Position numbers and translations under genes: made by a program. 64,000 nt of DNA from the NCBI RefSeq assembly GCF_017377735.1, contig NZ_JAFVMH010000003.1:62001-126000 (forward strand), given 5' to 3'. How positions within the stretch are numbered: position 1 is the stretch's first letter; each line of letters opens with the position of its first letter. The notes under the pieces were generated by a model. The model did not search any database. It was not told where the DNA came from and saw nothing but the letters and a program-made list of their open reading frames with translations. Shown in pieces: positions 51,441 through 60,203 of the stretch. This DNA comes from Acetobacter garciniae. Its GTDB lineage: Bacteria; Pseudomonadota; Alphaproteobacteria; Acetobacterales; Acetobacteraceae.

Positions 51441-51949
51441 CAGCCCAACCCCGCCCTGCGCGCGCCTGCCCCCGCCCCCGAGCAGGCCCCCCAACAGGGC
51501 CCGGAGCACGTCTGGCGGCAGGCCCAGGGGCAGGCCATGGCGCAGCCCGTGAAGCAGCCCAGCAGGGCTTTACCCTGATCGAGGTACTGGTGGCGTTCGT
51601 GATCGTGATCATGGCGTTCTCGGTCGTCTATCGCGGCATGGTGGACGGCGTTGCGGCAAGTCAGGTTGCAATCCGCGCGCAGCAGGCCATCTCCCGCGCG
51701 CAGTCGCATCTGGCGGCGGTGGGCCACGGCATGCGCGTGGGCGTTCTGGAACAGGACGGGGACGACGGCAGCGGCTTTCACTGGCATGTGCGCATCCTGC
51801 CCGAACAGACGGAACAGACCGCTCTGGGCGGGCTGGGCCTGTACCGTGTGGAGGTCAGCGAATCCTGGCCCGACCCGCAGACCGCTACAGGCCGGCGCAT
51901 GCTGGTGCTGCACACAAGGCGGCTCGGCCCCGCGGGGGAGGCACCATGA
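51437..51949 (+). CDS. lsdI: type II secretion minor pseudopilin LsdI
   Basis: A 170-residue minor pseudopilin with the cleavage site G44/F45 in QQGFTLIEVLVAFVIVIMAF. The leader is 44 residues and rich in proline, alanine and arginine, far longer than the usual 6-20. I see no better downstream start, as the frame has no ATG between position 1 and the cleavage site. The mature part has ISRAQSHLAAVGHGMRVGV. The start overlaps lsdH by 4 bases and the stop overlaps lsdJ. Confidence 0.9.
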   Translation: MTAQPRPARACPRPRAGPPTGPGARLAAGPGAGHGAAREAAQQGFTLIEVLVAFVIVIMAFSVVYRGMVDGVAASQVAIRAQQAISRAQSHLAAVGHGMRVGVLEQDGDDGSGFHWHVRILPEQTEQTALGGLGLYRVEVSESWPDPQTATGRRMLVLHTRRLGPAGEAP

Positions 51950-52665
51950 ACGAGCAGGCACCCCCGCGGGGGCGGGTGGCGCAGGGGGGCTTTACCCTGC
52001 TGGAACTGCTGGTGGCGCTGGTCGTGTTCTCGCTGGTCCTGCTGGTGCTTGAACAGGGGTTCCGCGCCGCAACCATGCTGTTCGAACGCCAGCGCAGCCT
52101 GCTGGATGGGCAGGCCGAACTGGGCGCGTTCGACCGGGTGTTGCGCGGGCTGATCGCGCAGGCCGATCCCGGGAGTGGGCCCGGTGGCACCAGCGGCCCC
52201 GTTGCCAGTCTGGATTCCGCAGCCGGAGGTGAGCCCACTGGCGGCCTTTCCGCCAGCCCCACCAGTTCCATCGGGGCGGGTGGGGGCAGCGGCCTGTTTT
52301 TTGTCGGGCAGGCGCATGGGCTGGCCTTGCGCACGGTGCTGCCGCAGGCGTTGCGGGCGGCGGCGGGGATGGGGGCGGACGGGCAGGCCGATATCCGCCT
52401 GGGGGTGGACGGCGCGCACCGGCTGATACTCGGCTGGGTCGCCTACCGGCATGTCATCGCCCCGGCCATGCCCGTGCGGCAGCAGGTTCTGCTGGCCGGC
52501 GTGCAGGACATGGAATGCGCCTATTTCTCCAACGGAAACTGGAAAAAGACATGGTACGGCGACAGGCTTCCCGAACTGGTGCGGATCGGCATCCGCTTTG
52601 TGCCCCGCGATGGCAGGCACTGGCCCGATATCGTCGCAGCCCCCCTGCGCGACCCCATGCCCTGA
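51946..52665 (+). CDS. lsdJ: type II secretion minor pseudopilin LsdJ
   Basis: A 239-residue minor pseudopilin. The cleavage site is G15/F16 (GGFTLLELLVALVVFSLVLL). A glycine/serine-rich insert lies at about 70-110 (PGSGPGGTSGPVAS). The C-terminal part has AGVQDMECAYFSNGNWKKTW. It overlaps lsdI by 4 bases. LsdH, I, J and K are expected to form the pseudopilus tip. Confidence 0.9.
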   Translation: MNEQAPPRGRVAQGGFTLLELLVALVVFSLVLLVLEQGFRAATMLFERQRSLLDGQAELGAFDRVLRGLIAQADPGSGPGGTSGPVASLDSAAGGEPTGGLSASPTSSIGAGGGSGLFFVGQAHGLALRTVLPQALRAAAGMGADGQADIRLGVDGAHRLILGWVAYRHVIAPAMPVRQQVLLAGVQDMECAYFSNGNWKKTWYGDRLPELVRIGIRFVPRDGRHWPDIVAAPLRDPMP

Positions 52666-52957
52666 CAGAACCTGCGGGCCCCACAGATGCCAAGGCCGGG
52701 GCACTGCCGGGCGCGCAACACCGGACGAATACGCGCCTTCCCGCACGGACAGGGGCCACGACAGATCCGTGCGGTCTGGCAGGTGCGGGCCATGCGGCAC
52801 GTGAAAAGACCCCGACAGGCCAGCAGGTTTTGACAAATGAGCGGACGGCAGGCCGGGCGTGCGGGCTCCCCCCATGGCTCCCCCGTTGGCTCTTCCAAGG
52901 GGCCAGGCAACGCTTCACCGGTCGGCCCCCTTGCGGGCGCGATTACAGGCTTGCGTG
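52666..52957 (+). other. 292-base break in the secretion operon
   Basis: A GC-rich stretch without a supported gene between lsdJ and lsdL, in an operon whose other genes mostly overlap. The lsdL frame is open back to a GTG at 52859, but that extension has no GspL character. No promoter or terminator is evident. Confidence 0.5.
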
Positions 52958-54016
52958 ATGATCGTCAGCGCCTTTCTCGACTGGTGGTGGCGGCAGATGC
53001 GCGGCCTGGTGCCACGCCGGTTGCGGCTTGTGCGTTTTTCGTCCCGGCCGGTGCTGGTCGCGTTGTGGGATGGCGCGACCCTGACCCTGTGCGTGGAAGG
53101 GCCGGGCGGGCGGGTGACGCTGGGCACGCTGGCCACTTCCGCCCCCCCTGACGATACCCTGCGCGCCGCGTGCGATGCGGTGTTGAAGGCCCGCCCGGCC
53201 CCCGCTGCGATCGTGCTGCGGCTGGGGGCCGGGCGGATCATCCGCCGCGCGGTCAGCCTGCCTGCCGCGACCGAGGCCGATCTGGGCGGCGCCCTGGCCT
53301 TCGAGATGGACCGGCTGACCCCCTTTGCGGCTGATGCGGTTGTCTACCGTTACGATATCGTGCGGCGCGATCCGGAACTGAACCAGATCCAGCTTGTACT
53401 ATCCGTGGTGCCGCGCGCCTTTATCGAACCCGCCCTGCACATGCTGGCCACATTGGGCGTGCGCCCCGCCTGGGTGGAGGATACGGGGGGCGCGGGGCGT
53501 ATCGCCCTCGGGGCGGGGCGTGCGGGCCGATGGGGGCGTGGGCCGGGCGTGCTGCGCGGTGCCGCGCTGGCGGGGGTTTTGTGCCTGCCGGTGCTGGCGG
53601 TGGCGGCGCTGTTTTCGCACCAGTCGGCCCAGCAGGCGCGCCTTGCGGCCCGGATTGCGGCCCTGCAACCCGCCCTGCACCAGGCGATGCTGCTACGCCG
53701 CACTGTGGAAGACCGGCAGGCGGGGGCCACCGTCATTGCCCGCGCGCGCCAGCAATGGGGCGACCCCATGGCCGTTCTGGCCGCCACCACGCAGGTCCTG
53801 CCCGATAACAGTTTCCTGACCGATCTGGTCCTGCGGCAGGGGCAGTTGATCATGATCGGCCAGTCGCCCGAGCCCACAGCCCTTATTCAGGCGTTAAGCA
53901 CGAACACGCTGTTCCACGATCCTGCCTTCGCGGCCCCGGTCACGCGCGCGCAGGGGCAGGGGGCAAGCGCGTTTTCCATCCGGGTCGATGTCGGCACCAA
54001 GGGGGGCGGGCCGTAA
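52958..54016 (+). CDS. lsdL: type II secretion protein LsdL
   Basis: A 352-residue bitopic protein. The cytoplasmic domain (about 1-210) is actin-like as in GspL (ALWDGATLTLCVEGPGGRVT, LGGALAFEMDRLTPFAADAV). A membrane helix follows (VLRGAALAGVLCLPVLAVAA) and then a PilN/GspL periplasmic ferredoxin-like domain. It links the LsdE ATPase to the inner-membrane platform. The ATG at 52958 gives the natural start. Identification is by order and topology as well as sequence. Confidence 0.85.
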   Translation: MIVSAFLDWWWRQMRGLVPRRLRLVRFSSRPVLVALWDGATLTLCVEGPGGRVTLGTLATSAPPDDTLRAACDAVLKARPAPAAIVLRLGAGRIIRRAVSLPAATEADLGGALAFEMDRLTPFAADAVVYRYDIVRRDPELNQIQLVLSVVPRAFIEPALHMLATLGVRPAWVEDTGGAGRIALGAGRAGRWGRGPGVLRGAALAGVLCLPVLAVAALFSHQSAQQARLAARIAALQPALHQAMLLRRTVEDRQAGATVIARARQQWGDPMAVLAATTQVLPDNSFLTDLVLRQGQLIMIGQSPEPTALIQALSTNTLFHDPAFAAPVTRAQGQGASAFSIRVDVGTKGGGP

Positions 54017-54060
54017 CCATGCCTCAGGGGAACCATGGCGCAAGGGAAAGGGGAGGGGTG

Positions 54061-54852
54061 ATGTCCGTCGCAGCACTGATACGCCGCCTGCCCGAAGGGC
54101 GTGCGGGCCGCGCGCTGGCCCTTTTGCTGCTGGGCTGCGTGCTGGGGCTGGCCTGGCTGTCCGTGCTGGGCCCGGTATGGAGCCGCTATGCCGAGCGCGC
54201 GCAGGGGCTGGCCCTCCAGCGCGCGACACTGGCGCGCATGCAGCGGCTGGTGGCAACCCTGCCCGCCCTGCGCCACGCGGCAGCAGTTGCGGCCCCCGGC
54301 CCGTCCCCCCTGATCGAAGGGGCGACCGACGCCGTGGCCGGCGCCAACCTGCAGGACAGGCTTCAGCAGGTGGCGACCGCGCTGGGGGCCAGTATCGTCA
54401 GCACCGAAAACGTGCCCTCCGTGCTGGTGGGGCATTACCGGCGGATCGGGCTGCATGTCAGCATCAGCGCCTCGTTCCCGACCGTGATCGGCTTTATCGC
54501 CCGGCTTGAAGCGGGAACACCGGCCAGCGTGATCGACGCACTGCACCTGCGCGTAGCAGAAGAAGGCGGTGCCGCCGCCAACATGGACTGCGACATGATC
54601 GTCTACGCATTCCGCCACGCGGACGGCGCCCCCAACGCACCCCCTGCATCCGCCCCGGCCCCTGTGGAGGGTTCGGCATTTGCCCCCATAACGGCTTCCA
54701 CTGTGGCCCCCGCTGGGGCGCCCGCGGGTGGGCCGACATCCCCGCAATCGTCCCCGGATTCGCCTGCCGGGTCGGCCCCGGCCATCGTGGGGGACCCCGC
54801 ATCTCCCGCACCCTCCCCGCCATCGCTCCCGCCTGCGGGGGACGCGCCATGA
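54061..54852 (+). CDS. lsdM: type II secretion protein LsdM
   Basis: A 263-residue GspM-like protein: a short cytoplasmic N-terminus, one membrane helix (ALALLLLGCVLGLAWLSVLG), then a coiled segment and a ferredoxin-like periplasmic domain (LQDRLQQVATALGASIVSTE, HYRRIGLHVSISASFPTVIG). The C-terminal 60 residues are proline/alanine-rich. GGGGAGGGG precedes the ATG. It overlaps lsdN by 4 bases and partners with LsdL. Confidence 0.88.
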   Translation: MSVAALIRRLPEGRAGRALALLLLGCVLGLAWLSVLGPVWSRYAERAQGLALQRATLARMQRLVATLPALRHAAAVAAPGPSPLIEGATDAVAGANLQDRLQQVATALGASIVSTENVPSVLVGHYRRIGLHVSISASFPTVIGFIARLEAGTPASVIDALHLRVAEEGGAAANMDCDMIVYAFRHADGAPNAPPASAPAPVEGSAFAPITASTVAPAGAPAGGPTSPQSSPDSPAGSAPAIVGDPASPAPSPPSLPPAGDAP

Positions 54853-55739
54853 CCCGTTCTGGCCCGTATCCCGGCGCGCCGGTTCTGCTGGTGGCGACGG
54901 TCCTGCTGGGCAGTGGGGTGGCGGGGGCTGCCCATCGGGGCCTTACGCCGGTGAGCCCGCATTCCGCCCCCGCGCAGGTTCCGCTGACACCCCCCAAAGG
55001 CCCGCACCACGGAGCGACACGCCCCGATGGCACGCATTCCGAAGTGACAAGCCCCAACGTGACGTATCCCGGTGGCACGCATCCGGAAGTGATTCATCAT
55101 GAGGTGACGCATCGCAAAGTCACGGATGCGGGGGCTGCGCCGCCGTCGGCTGTGCGTGCGGCAACGACCGTTGCGGGGGGCGGTCAAGGCGCGCCGTCGC
55201 GTGTTCTCGACGCTGCGCCCCGACTTATGGCCGGGGCTGCGCCGTTGCGTGTGGCGGTGGAGGCGACGGGGCGTGTGCCGGGGCCGCAGCCCCTGCCCGA
55301 TGCGGCGGGGATCGAAGCCGCGCGGCAGGTCATTCTGGCCCGCCCGCTGTTCAGCCCCGCAAGGCGACCTGCCGCAGGGGTTGCCGCGGGCAATGGCCTG
55401 CCGCGCCTGACGGCGATCGTGGTCAGCAGCGGGCGGCGGCGGGCCCTGTTCATGGTCGCGGGGCAGGGGCGTGGGCAGGTGGTCGATGTGGGCGGGGTTG
55501 TCGGGCCGTGGACCGTTACCGCCATAGACACTGGCGTGGTGCATGTGCGCGGGCCGTCGGGCGAACAGGTTCTGCGCCCCGATCGCGATCGCAGCGCCGA
55601 GCATCCGGTGCCCGGCCCCGCTTCTGGCCCACCCTCTGGCCCAGTTTCTGGCCCGGCCCGGAACCCGGCCCCGCCCGTGGGGCCGGGCAATGGCTCTCCC
55701 CCGTCTTCCTCCGCTCATGTGACAGGCCCCACGCCATGA
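54849..55739 (+). CDS. lsdN: type II secretion protein LsdN, GspC HR-like
   Basis: A 296-residue protein with an N-terminal hydrophobic segment (VLLVATVLLGSGVAGAAHRG). Residues 160-245 (RPLFSPARR, LPRLTAIVVSSGRRRALFMV, VVDVGGVVGPWTVTAIDTGV) match the homology region of GspC, the part that touches the secretin. No other GspC gene is in the operon, so this gene may be the functional C component. Residues 56-93 contain degenerate repeats of the type GTHPEVTxPxVT, and the C-terminus is proline-rich (GPASGPPSGPVSGPA). The repeats could form an extended periplasmic linker. Confidence 0.8.
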   Translation: MTRSGPYPGAPVLLVATVLLGSGVAGAAHRGLTPVSPHSAPAQVPLTPPKGPHHGATRPDGTHSEVTSPNVTYPGGTHPEVIHHEVTHRKVTDAGAAPPSAVRAATTVAGGGQGAPSRVLDAAPRLMAGAAPLRVAVEATGRVPGPQPLPDAAGIEAARQVILARPLFSPARRPAAGVAAGNGLPRLTAIVVSSGRRRALFMVAGQGRGQVVDVGGVVGPWTVTAIDTGVVHVRGPSGEQVLRPDRDRSAEHPVPGPASGPPSGPVSGPARNPAPPVGPGNGSPPSSSAHVTGPTP

Positions 55740-58132
55740 CCGCTTATGCCCGTGCCTCCGATAGCCTGATGGTCTGCCTGCCCCTGCGGTGCGCGGGGCT
55801 TGTCCTGTGCCTGTGGGTCGGGGGGTGCGAGCATGGGCCGCCGCATGTGCGCCCGCTGGGGGTGTTGCCCCTGCCCGGCCCCCCCGCGGATACAACGCAG
55901 GGGCGGCTGGGCCCGGCGGACCAGACGGGCCGGGTGGAATACAGTTTTGGGCGGACGGTAACACCCGGCATCGTGCAGGGTGGCGCGGGGGGCGGGGGCG
56001 ATATCGCGCTGAATTTTGCCGATACCGATGTGCGCGATGCCGTGGCGCAGATCCTGACCGATATCCTGCATGTCAACTACGCCATCGATCCGGCGGTGCG
56101 CGGGCAGGTCACGCTGCATACCTCTGCCCCCCTGACGGTGGCCCAGGTCCTGCCCGCACTGGAGATCATGCTGGCCCAGGTGCACGCCGTGCTGCTGCGC
56201 GGTGACGGGCTGTACCGTATCGTGCCCGGCCAGGCCGAAGCGGGTACCGCCGCCGGTGCCAGTGCCGGCGCTGTGGGCGATGCGGCGTCCCTTGGCAGTG
56301 CCATCATGGTGCCGCTGCGCTATGCGGAGGCCACGTCCCTTGCGCGCGCGTTGCAGCCTTTCGTGCAGTCCGGGGCGCGGGTGGTGGCGGTGGACAGCGC
56401 GAATGCGATCCTTGTCGGGGGCGACCCCACGGTGCGCAACGCGCTGGTGGAGGTGATCGCGGCCTTCGACGTGGACTGGCTGAGCAGCCAGTCCTATGCG
56501 CTGCTGCCCGTGGAATCGGGCAATGCCAAGGATATGGCAGCCGCCTTGCAGACCGCCCTGCATGGCAGCGGCGGCTCGCTGGCACAGGTGGTGCAGGTCC
56601 TCCCGCTCAGCCGTGTCAACGCTGTGCTGATCGTTGCACGCAGCGCACGCTATATCGACGATGCCCGCCGCCTGTTCGCGCTGATCGCGCGCAATCGCCG
56701 GGCCAGCGTGCGGTCATGGCATATTTTCTATGTGCAGAATTCCTCCGTCAACGACATCGCCTATACGCTGCAACAGGCGTTCACCCCCGATAATGTCACG
56801 GCCCTGCCGCCGGGCAATGCAGGTGCGGCGTCGCAACTGGGGCAGACAGGCTTTACCGGCGGCATGGCCAATGCGCTGGGTGGGGGCACAATGGGCGGCG
56901 GTACAGCCGGCGGCACGACTGGGGGTGCGATCGGGGGCACCACCGGCGGCACGCTGGGTGGGGGCCTGGGCGGTGGCACGGCGGAAACCGGGCTGGGGGC
57001 GGCATCGCAAACAGGGGCGCAAGCCGGCACATCAGGGAACACACAGGGGGGCACGCAAGCCGGTGCGGGCCAGCAGGCGGCGGCCTTCAACAACCCGCTG
57101 CTGGGCGGGCTGGACAGCACCGCCCAGGCAGAACCCCACCCACAGGGCATGCGGATCATCTACAACACGCAGCATAACGCCATTCTGGTCTACGCCACGG
57201 ACCAGGAAAGCGACACGCTCGAACAGATGATGCGCCGGATCGATGTCATGCCCCTGCAGGTGCGCATAGATGCCGTGGTGGCGGAAGTGCAGTTGAACGA
57301 CGCGCTGCAATACGGCACGCAGTTCTTCTTCAAGTCCGGCGGGATCAATGGCGTGCTGAGCAACAACAGCCAGACCATTACCGTCAACACCCTGGCGTCC
57401 GCCGCGTTCAGCCATACGCTGCCGGGCTTTATCATTGGCGGGGCCAGCGGGGGCGGGGCCCCTTTCGCGATCGATGCGCTGCAGAACGTCACGACCGTGC
57501 ATGTGCTGTCATCGCCGCAGTTGATGGTGCAGGACAACCGGCCTGCCCGCCTGCAGGTGGGCCAGCTTGTGCCGGTCCAGATCGGATCGCAGTCCAGCAC
57601 CATCGGCACCTCGATCTACAACCAGTTCACCTACCAGCCCACGGGCGTGATCATGGAGGTCACGCCCCATGTCAGCCAGAACGGGCTGGTGACACTCGAT
57701 ATCGCGCAGGAAGTCAGTTCCATCAGCAATACCTCCCCCGTCACCACGACCAGCACCAGCACGAACCCCACCTTCAACGACCGTTCGGTCAGTTCGCGCG
57801 TGGTGGTGCAGGACGGGCAGACCGTGGGGCTGGCGGGGCTGATTACCGAAAGTTCCTCGCGCGCCAATAGCGGTATTCCATGGCTGAAGGATATTCCCAT
57901 ACTCGGCTTCCTGGCGGGGACGCAGAACAACAACCGCCTGCGCACCGAACTGGTGATCCTGATCACGCCCCATGTCATTCACGACCAGCGCGACGCCGTA
58001 AGCCTGATGGAAGACCTGCGCGACACCCACCCCAACGCCGCCAACGTGCCCGACGAACTTGGCCCCATGCACCGCACCGGCAGTTCGGACCCCCAGCAAT
58101 GGCTGCGCCGCAAGGTCCGGCTGGACCGGTGA
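55736..58132 (+). CDS. lsdD: type II secretion secretin LsdD
   Basis: A 798-residue outer-membrane secretin. The N-terminus has a lipobox-like VGGC near residue 31, so it may be a lipoprotein. The N0-N3 periplasmic domains cover about 80-520, with a glycine-rich loop at about 380-450 (GGGTMGGGTAGGTTGG). The C-terminal secretin domain carries QDGQTVGLAGLITESSS, GIPWLKDIPILGFLAGTQNN and RTELVILITPHVI. It forms the exit channel for LsdA. The start overlaps lsdN. Confidence 0.95.
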   Translation: MTAYARASDSLMVCLPLRCAGLVLCLWVGGCEHGPPHVRPLGVLPLPGPPADTTQGRLGPADQTGRVEYSFGRTVTPGIVQGGAGGGGDIALNFADTDVRDAVAQILTDILHVNYAIDPAVRGQVTLHTSAPLTVAQVLPALEIMLAQVHAVLLRGDGLYRIVPGQAEAGTAAGASAGAVGDAASLGSAIMVPLRYAEATSLARALQPFVQSGARVVAVDSANAILVGGDPTVRNALVEVIAAFDVDWLSSQSYALLPVESGNAKDMAAALQTALHGSGGSLAQVVQVLPLSRVNAVLIVARSARYIDDARRLFALIARNRRASVRSWHIFYVQNSSVNDIAYTLQQAFTPDNVTALPPGNAGAASQLGQTGFTGGMANALGGGTMGGGTAGGTTGGAIGGTTGGTLGGGLGGGTAETGLGAASQTGAQAGTSGNTQGGTQAGAGQQAAAFNNPLLGGLDSTAQAEPHPQGMRIIYNTQHNAILVYATDQESDTLEQMMRRIDVMPLQVRIDAVVAEVQLNDALQYGTQFFFKSGGINGVLSNNSQTITVNTLASAAFSHTLPGFIIGGASGGGAPFAIDALQNVTTVHVLSSPQLMVQDNRPARLQVGQLVPVQIGSQSSTIGTSIYNQFTYQPTGVIMEVTPHVSQNGLVTLDIAQEVSSISNTSPVTTTSTSTNPTFNDRSVSSRVVVQDGQTVGLAGLITESSSRANSGIPWLKDIPILGFLAGTQNNNRLRTELVILITPHVIHDQRDAVSLMEDLRDTHPNAANVPDELGPMHRTGSSDPQQWLRRKVRLDR

Positions 58133-58145
58133 TCGGCAGGGCCCC

Positions 58146-58988
58146 ATGGCGGCACAACCGGGCAGGAAAGGGGGTAACGCGCGTGGGCAGGGCGGCTTTG
58201 CCCTGCTGATCGTGTTGTGGACACTGGTGGGGCTGTCGCTGCTGGTATCGGTGGTGCTGGCCGTGGCGGGGTCGGCCCTGCGCGGCACGTCGGCCCTGCG
58301 GGGTGCGGCCCAGGTGCAGGCCCTGGCGGAAGGCGAGATCTGGGATGCGGTGTTTCACGCGCTGGACCGCTCCCCCGCCCGCTGGGCCATGGATGGCAGG
58401 GCCTACACCCCCGGCATGCAGGGGGCCGCCATGACGGTGCGCCTGTTCGATGAGGCCGGGCTGGTCAACCCCAACACCGCCCCAAGGGCGTTGCTGGTTG
58501 CCCTGCTGCACGGTTGTGGCGCCACCCCGGCACAGGCGGCGGACATTGCCGCGAACATGGCGCAATGGCGCAGCAGTGCTGCGGGGAACGCGGCGGCTAC
58601 GCGCCAGCGCTACCTTGTTGCGGGGCGTGGCTACAGCCCGCCGTATGGCGCGTTCCAGAGCGTGGAAGAACTAGGGCTGGTGCTGGGCATGACGCCACGG
58701 CTGTTGCAGGCCCTGCGGCCGCATCTGTCCCTGACCCAGCCCAATGATCCCGATATCGGCCTGGCCGACCCCGTGGTGCGCCAGGCCCTGCGCGAGGCAG
58801 GCCTGTTTATGCCGCACCAGCCTTTGCCGGGCGAGGTCAGGCCACGGAGTTTCGTGGTCCTTGTCGATGTTCGCGACACCCAGGGCTACCGGGCGATGCG
58901 GGAGGCGACAATCCTGCTCACCCCGGCTGCGGGCACACTGGCCGATGGCGTGCATGTGGTGCGGATACGCACGCCGGACGGGCCATGA
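58146..58988 (+). CDS. type II secretion minor pseudopilin GspK-like
   Basis: A 280-residue protein with prepilin cleavage after GG at 16/17 (GGFALLIVLWTLVGLSLLVS); the +5 glutamate is absent, as is usual in GspK. The large inserted domain has GLVNPNTAPRALLVALLHGC and helix-hairpin-helix-like repeats (VEELGLVLGMTPRLLQALRP). GspK caps the pseudopilus tip with H, I and J. It lies 13 bases after lsdD; a K gene at the end rather than after J is a distinctive order. Confidence 0.88.
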   Translation: MAAQPGRKGGNARGQGGFALLIVLWTLVGLSLLVSVVLAVAGSALRGTSALRGAAQVQALAEGEIWDAVFHALDRSPARWAMDGRAYTPGMQGAAMTVRLFDEAGLVNPNTAPRALLVALLHGCGATPAQAADIAANMAQWRSSAAGNAAATRQRYLVAGRGYSPPYGAFQSVEELGLVLGMTPRLLQALRPHLSLTQPNDPDIGLADPVVRQALREAGLFMPHQPLPGEVRPRSFVVLVDVRDTQGYRAMREATILLTPAAGTLADGVHVVRIRTPDGP

Positions 58989-59164
58989 GCGCAGGCACGG
59001 TTTGACGCAGGTTTCTGGTCTTTCATGGATGTGCGAGCACTGCCGGGTATTTTTCAGGTTTATGAAAAATCTTTCCGTAATGTAAGGATTTGTCTGGTCG
59101 TGTTTCGCTGCGGCGTGGTGTTCGGGTCGTGCGCAATCCGGTGTTTTGGGAAAAATCTTCTGTT

Positions 59165-59929
59165 TCAGGCGGGAGATGTCTTGCGCATGATGCGGCGCAG
59201 CAGGCTGTGTGCGTGCGGATTGCCGTAATGGAACAGGGCGGTTGCCCGTATTTTATCATGATCGCAGGGTTCATTGGCGTGAACGACCCGATAGCCCCAG
59301 AAGAAATAGATGTTCCCCGGTTTCATCGAGACTTTTATGGTTTTTATCCTGCCGGAAAGCACGTGTTTTTTCAGGAATTTCTGGGTAACCCTGTTGTCGA
59401 GCAGAACCTTGTCGAGCAGATTGCCCAGGTATGTTCTGCGAATTTTACGCATGCGCGGGAGCATGATCAAATCGCCCAACTGGCCCTGCGTTGGCATGAT
59501 GACGGGCATCAACGCCGTCAGCACAAAGGAATCGTAGTGGAACAGGAACGCATGATCCGCCCCGGTTTTACCGCTCAGGCAGCGCAGGACCTGGTAAAAG
59601 GCGGCATGCGGTAGCGGGTGTCTTGTGCCGGCCTCATAAAGTGCCCTGCATGCGGCCATGAATTCGGGCGTGCCCGACAGCACGTGCAGGAAGGTATCGC
59701 GCAGGGCTTCGGCACCGGTGAAAGAGATATATTCGCCCCCTGCCTGCGCGACGGCGTGTTCGATGAACGCGGCCAGGGGAGCCAGGTCTTCGGGGCGGAT
59801 GCAATCCTGCGCGACACCATAGCCCCGATGGTTCATGTCATGAACGATCTGCCTGAGTGCCGGGGCAGAGAGAACCGGAAAGGCCGGCTGGGGTGGGGCT
59901 GCAACGTCTTCAGACATTTTCAGTAACAT
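59165..59929 (-). CDS. 2-oxoglutarate/Fe(II) dioxygenase-like protein
   Basis: A 254-residue protein starting at the ATG with GGGAGG upstream (59929); the longer upstream frame lacks domain character. It has the facial triad pattern H131-x-D133 (FLFHYDSFVL) and H217 (YRVVHANEP), with the 2-oxoglutarate-binding arginine probably R228 (KIRATALFHYG). Related phytanoyl- or prolyl-hydroxylase-like enzymes hydroxylate diverse substrates. It is the last gene of a reverse-strand exopolysaccharide series, so a sugar, lipid or peptide tailoring role is possible. Family assignment is by eye. Confidence 0.62.
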   Translation of the reverse strand: MLLKMSEDVAAPPQPAFPVLSAPALRQIVHDMNHRGYGVAQDCIRPEDLAPLAAFIEHAVAQAGGEYISFTGAEALRDTFLHVLSGTPEFMAACRALYEAGTRHPLPHAAFYQVLRCLSGKTGADHAFLFHYDSFVLTALMPVIMPTQGQLGDLIMLPRMRKIRRTYLGNLLDKVLLDNRVTQKFLKKHVLSGRIKTIKVSMKPGNIYFFWGYRVVHANEPCDHDKIRATALFHYGNPHAHSLLRRIMRKTSPA

Positions 59930-60203
59930 CTGGGCCTCCCGGAATGATCGCGGATGGTGATCGTCGTTTGAAGACCCGCCATGATTCGGCACTGAATGGG
60001 CATTGATAACGCGTGGTTTGCAAGGCGCCGGGCGGGCGGCATTTCGCAAACGCCGGCGAATGTATTTTGTTCCATACAGCCATGGCCCGGCACGGTGGGG
60101 AATGAATGCCCCGGAACCGCAACCTGCCGGGCCGGCCGCCTGCTGGGTTCGCCCGGCGGCATTTCTCATGTCTTTGGGGCCGTGCCTGTCCGACAGGCCC
60201 GCT

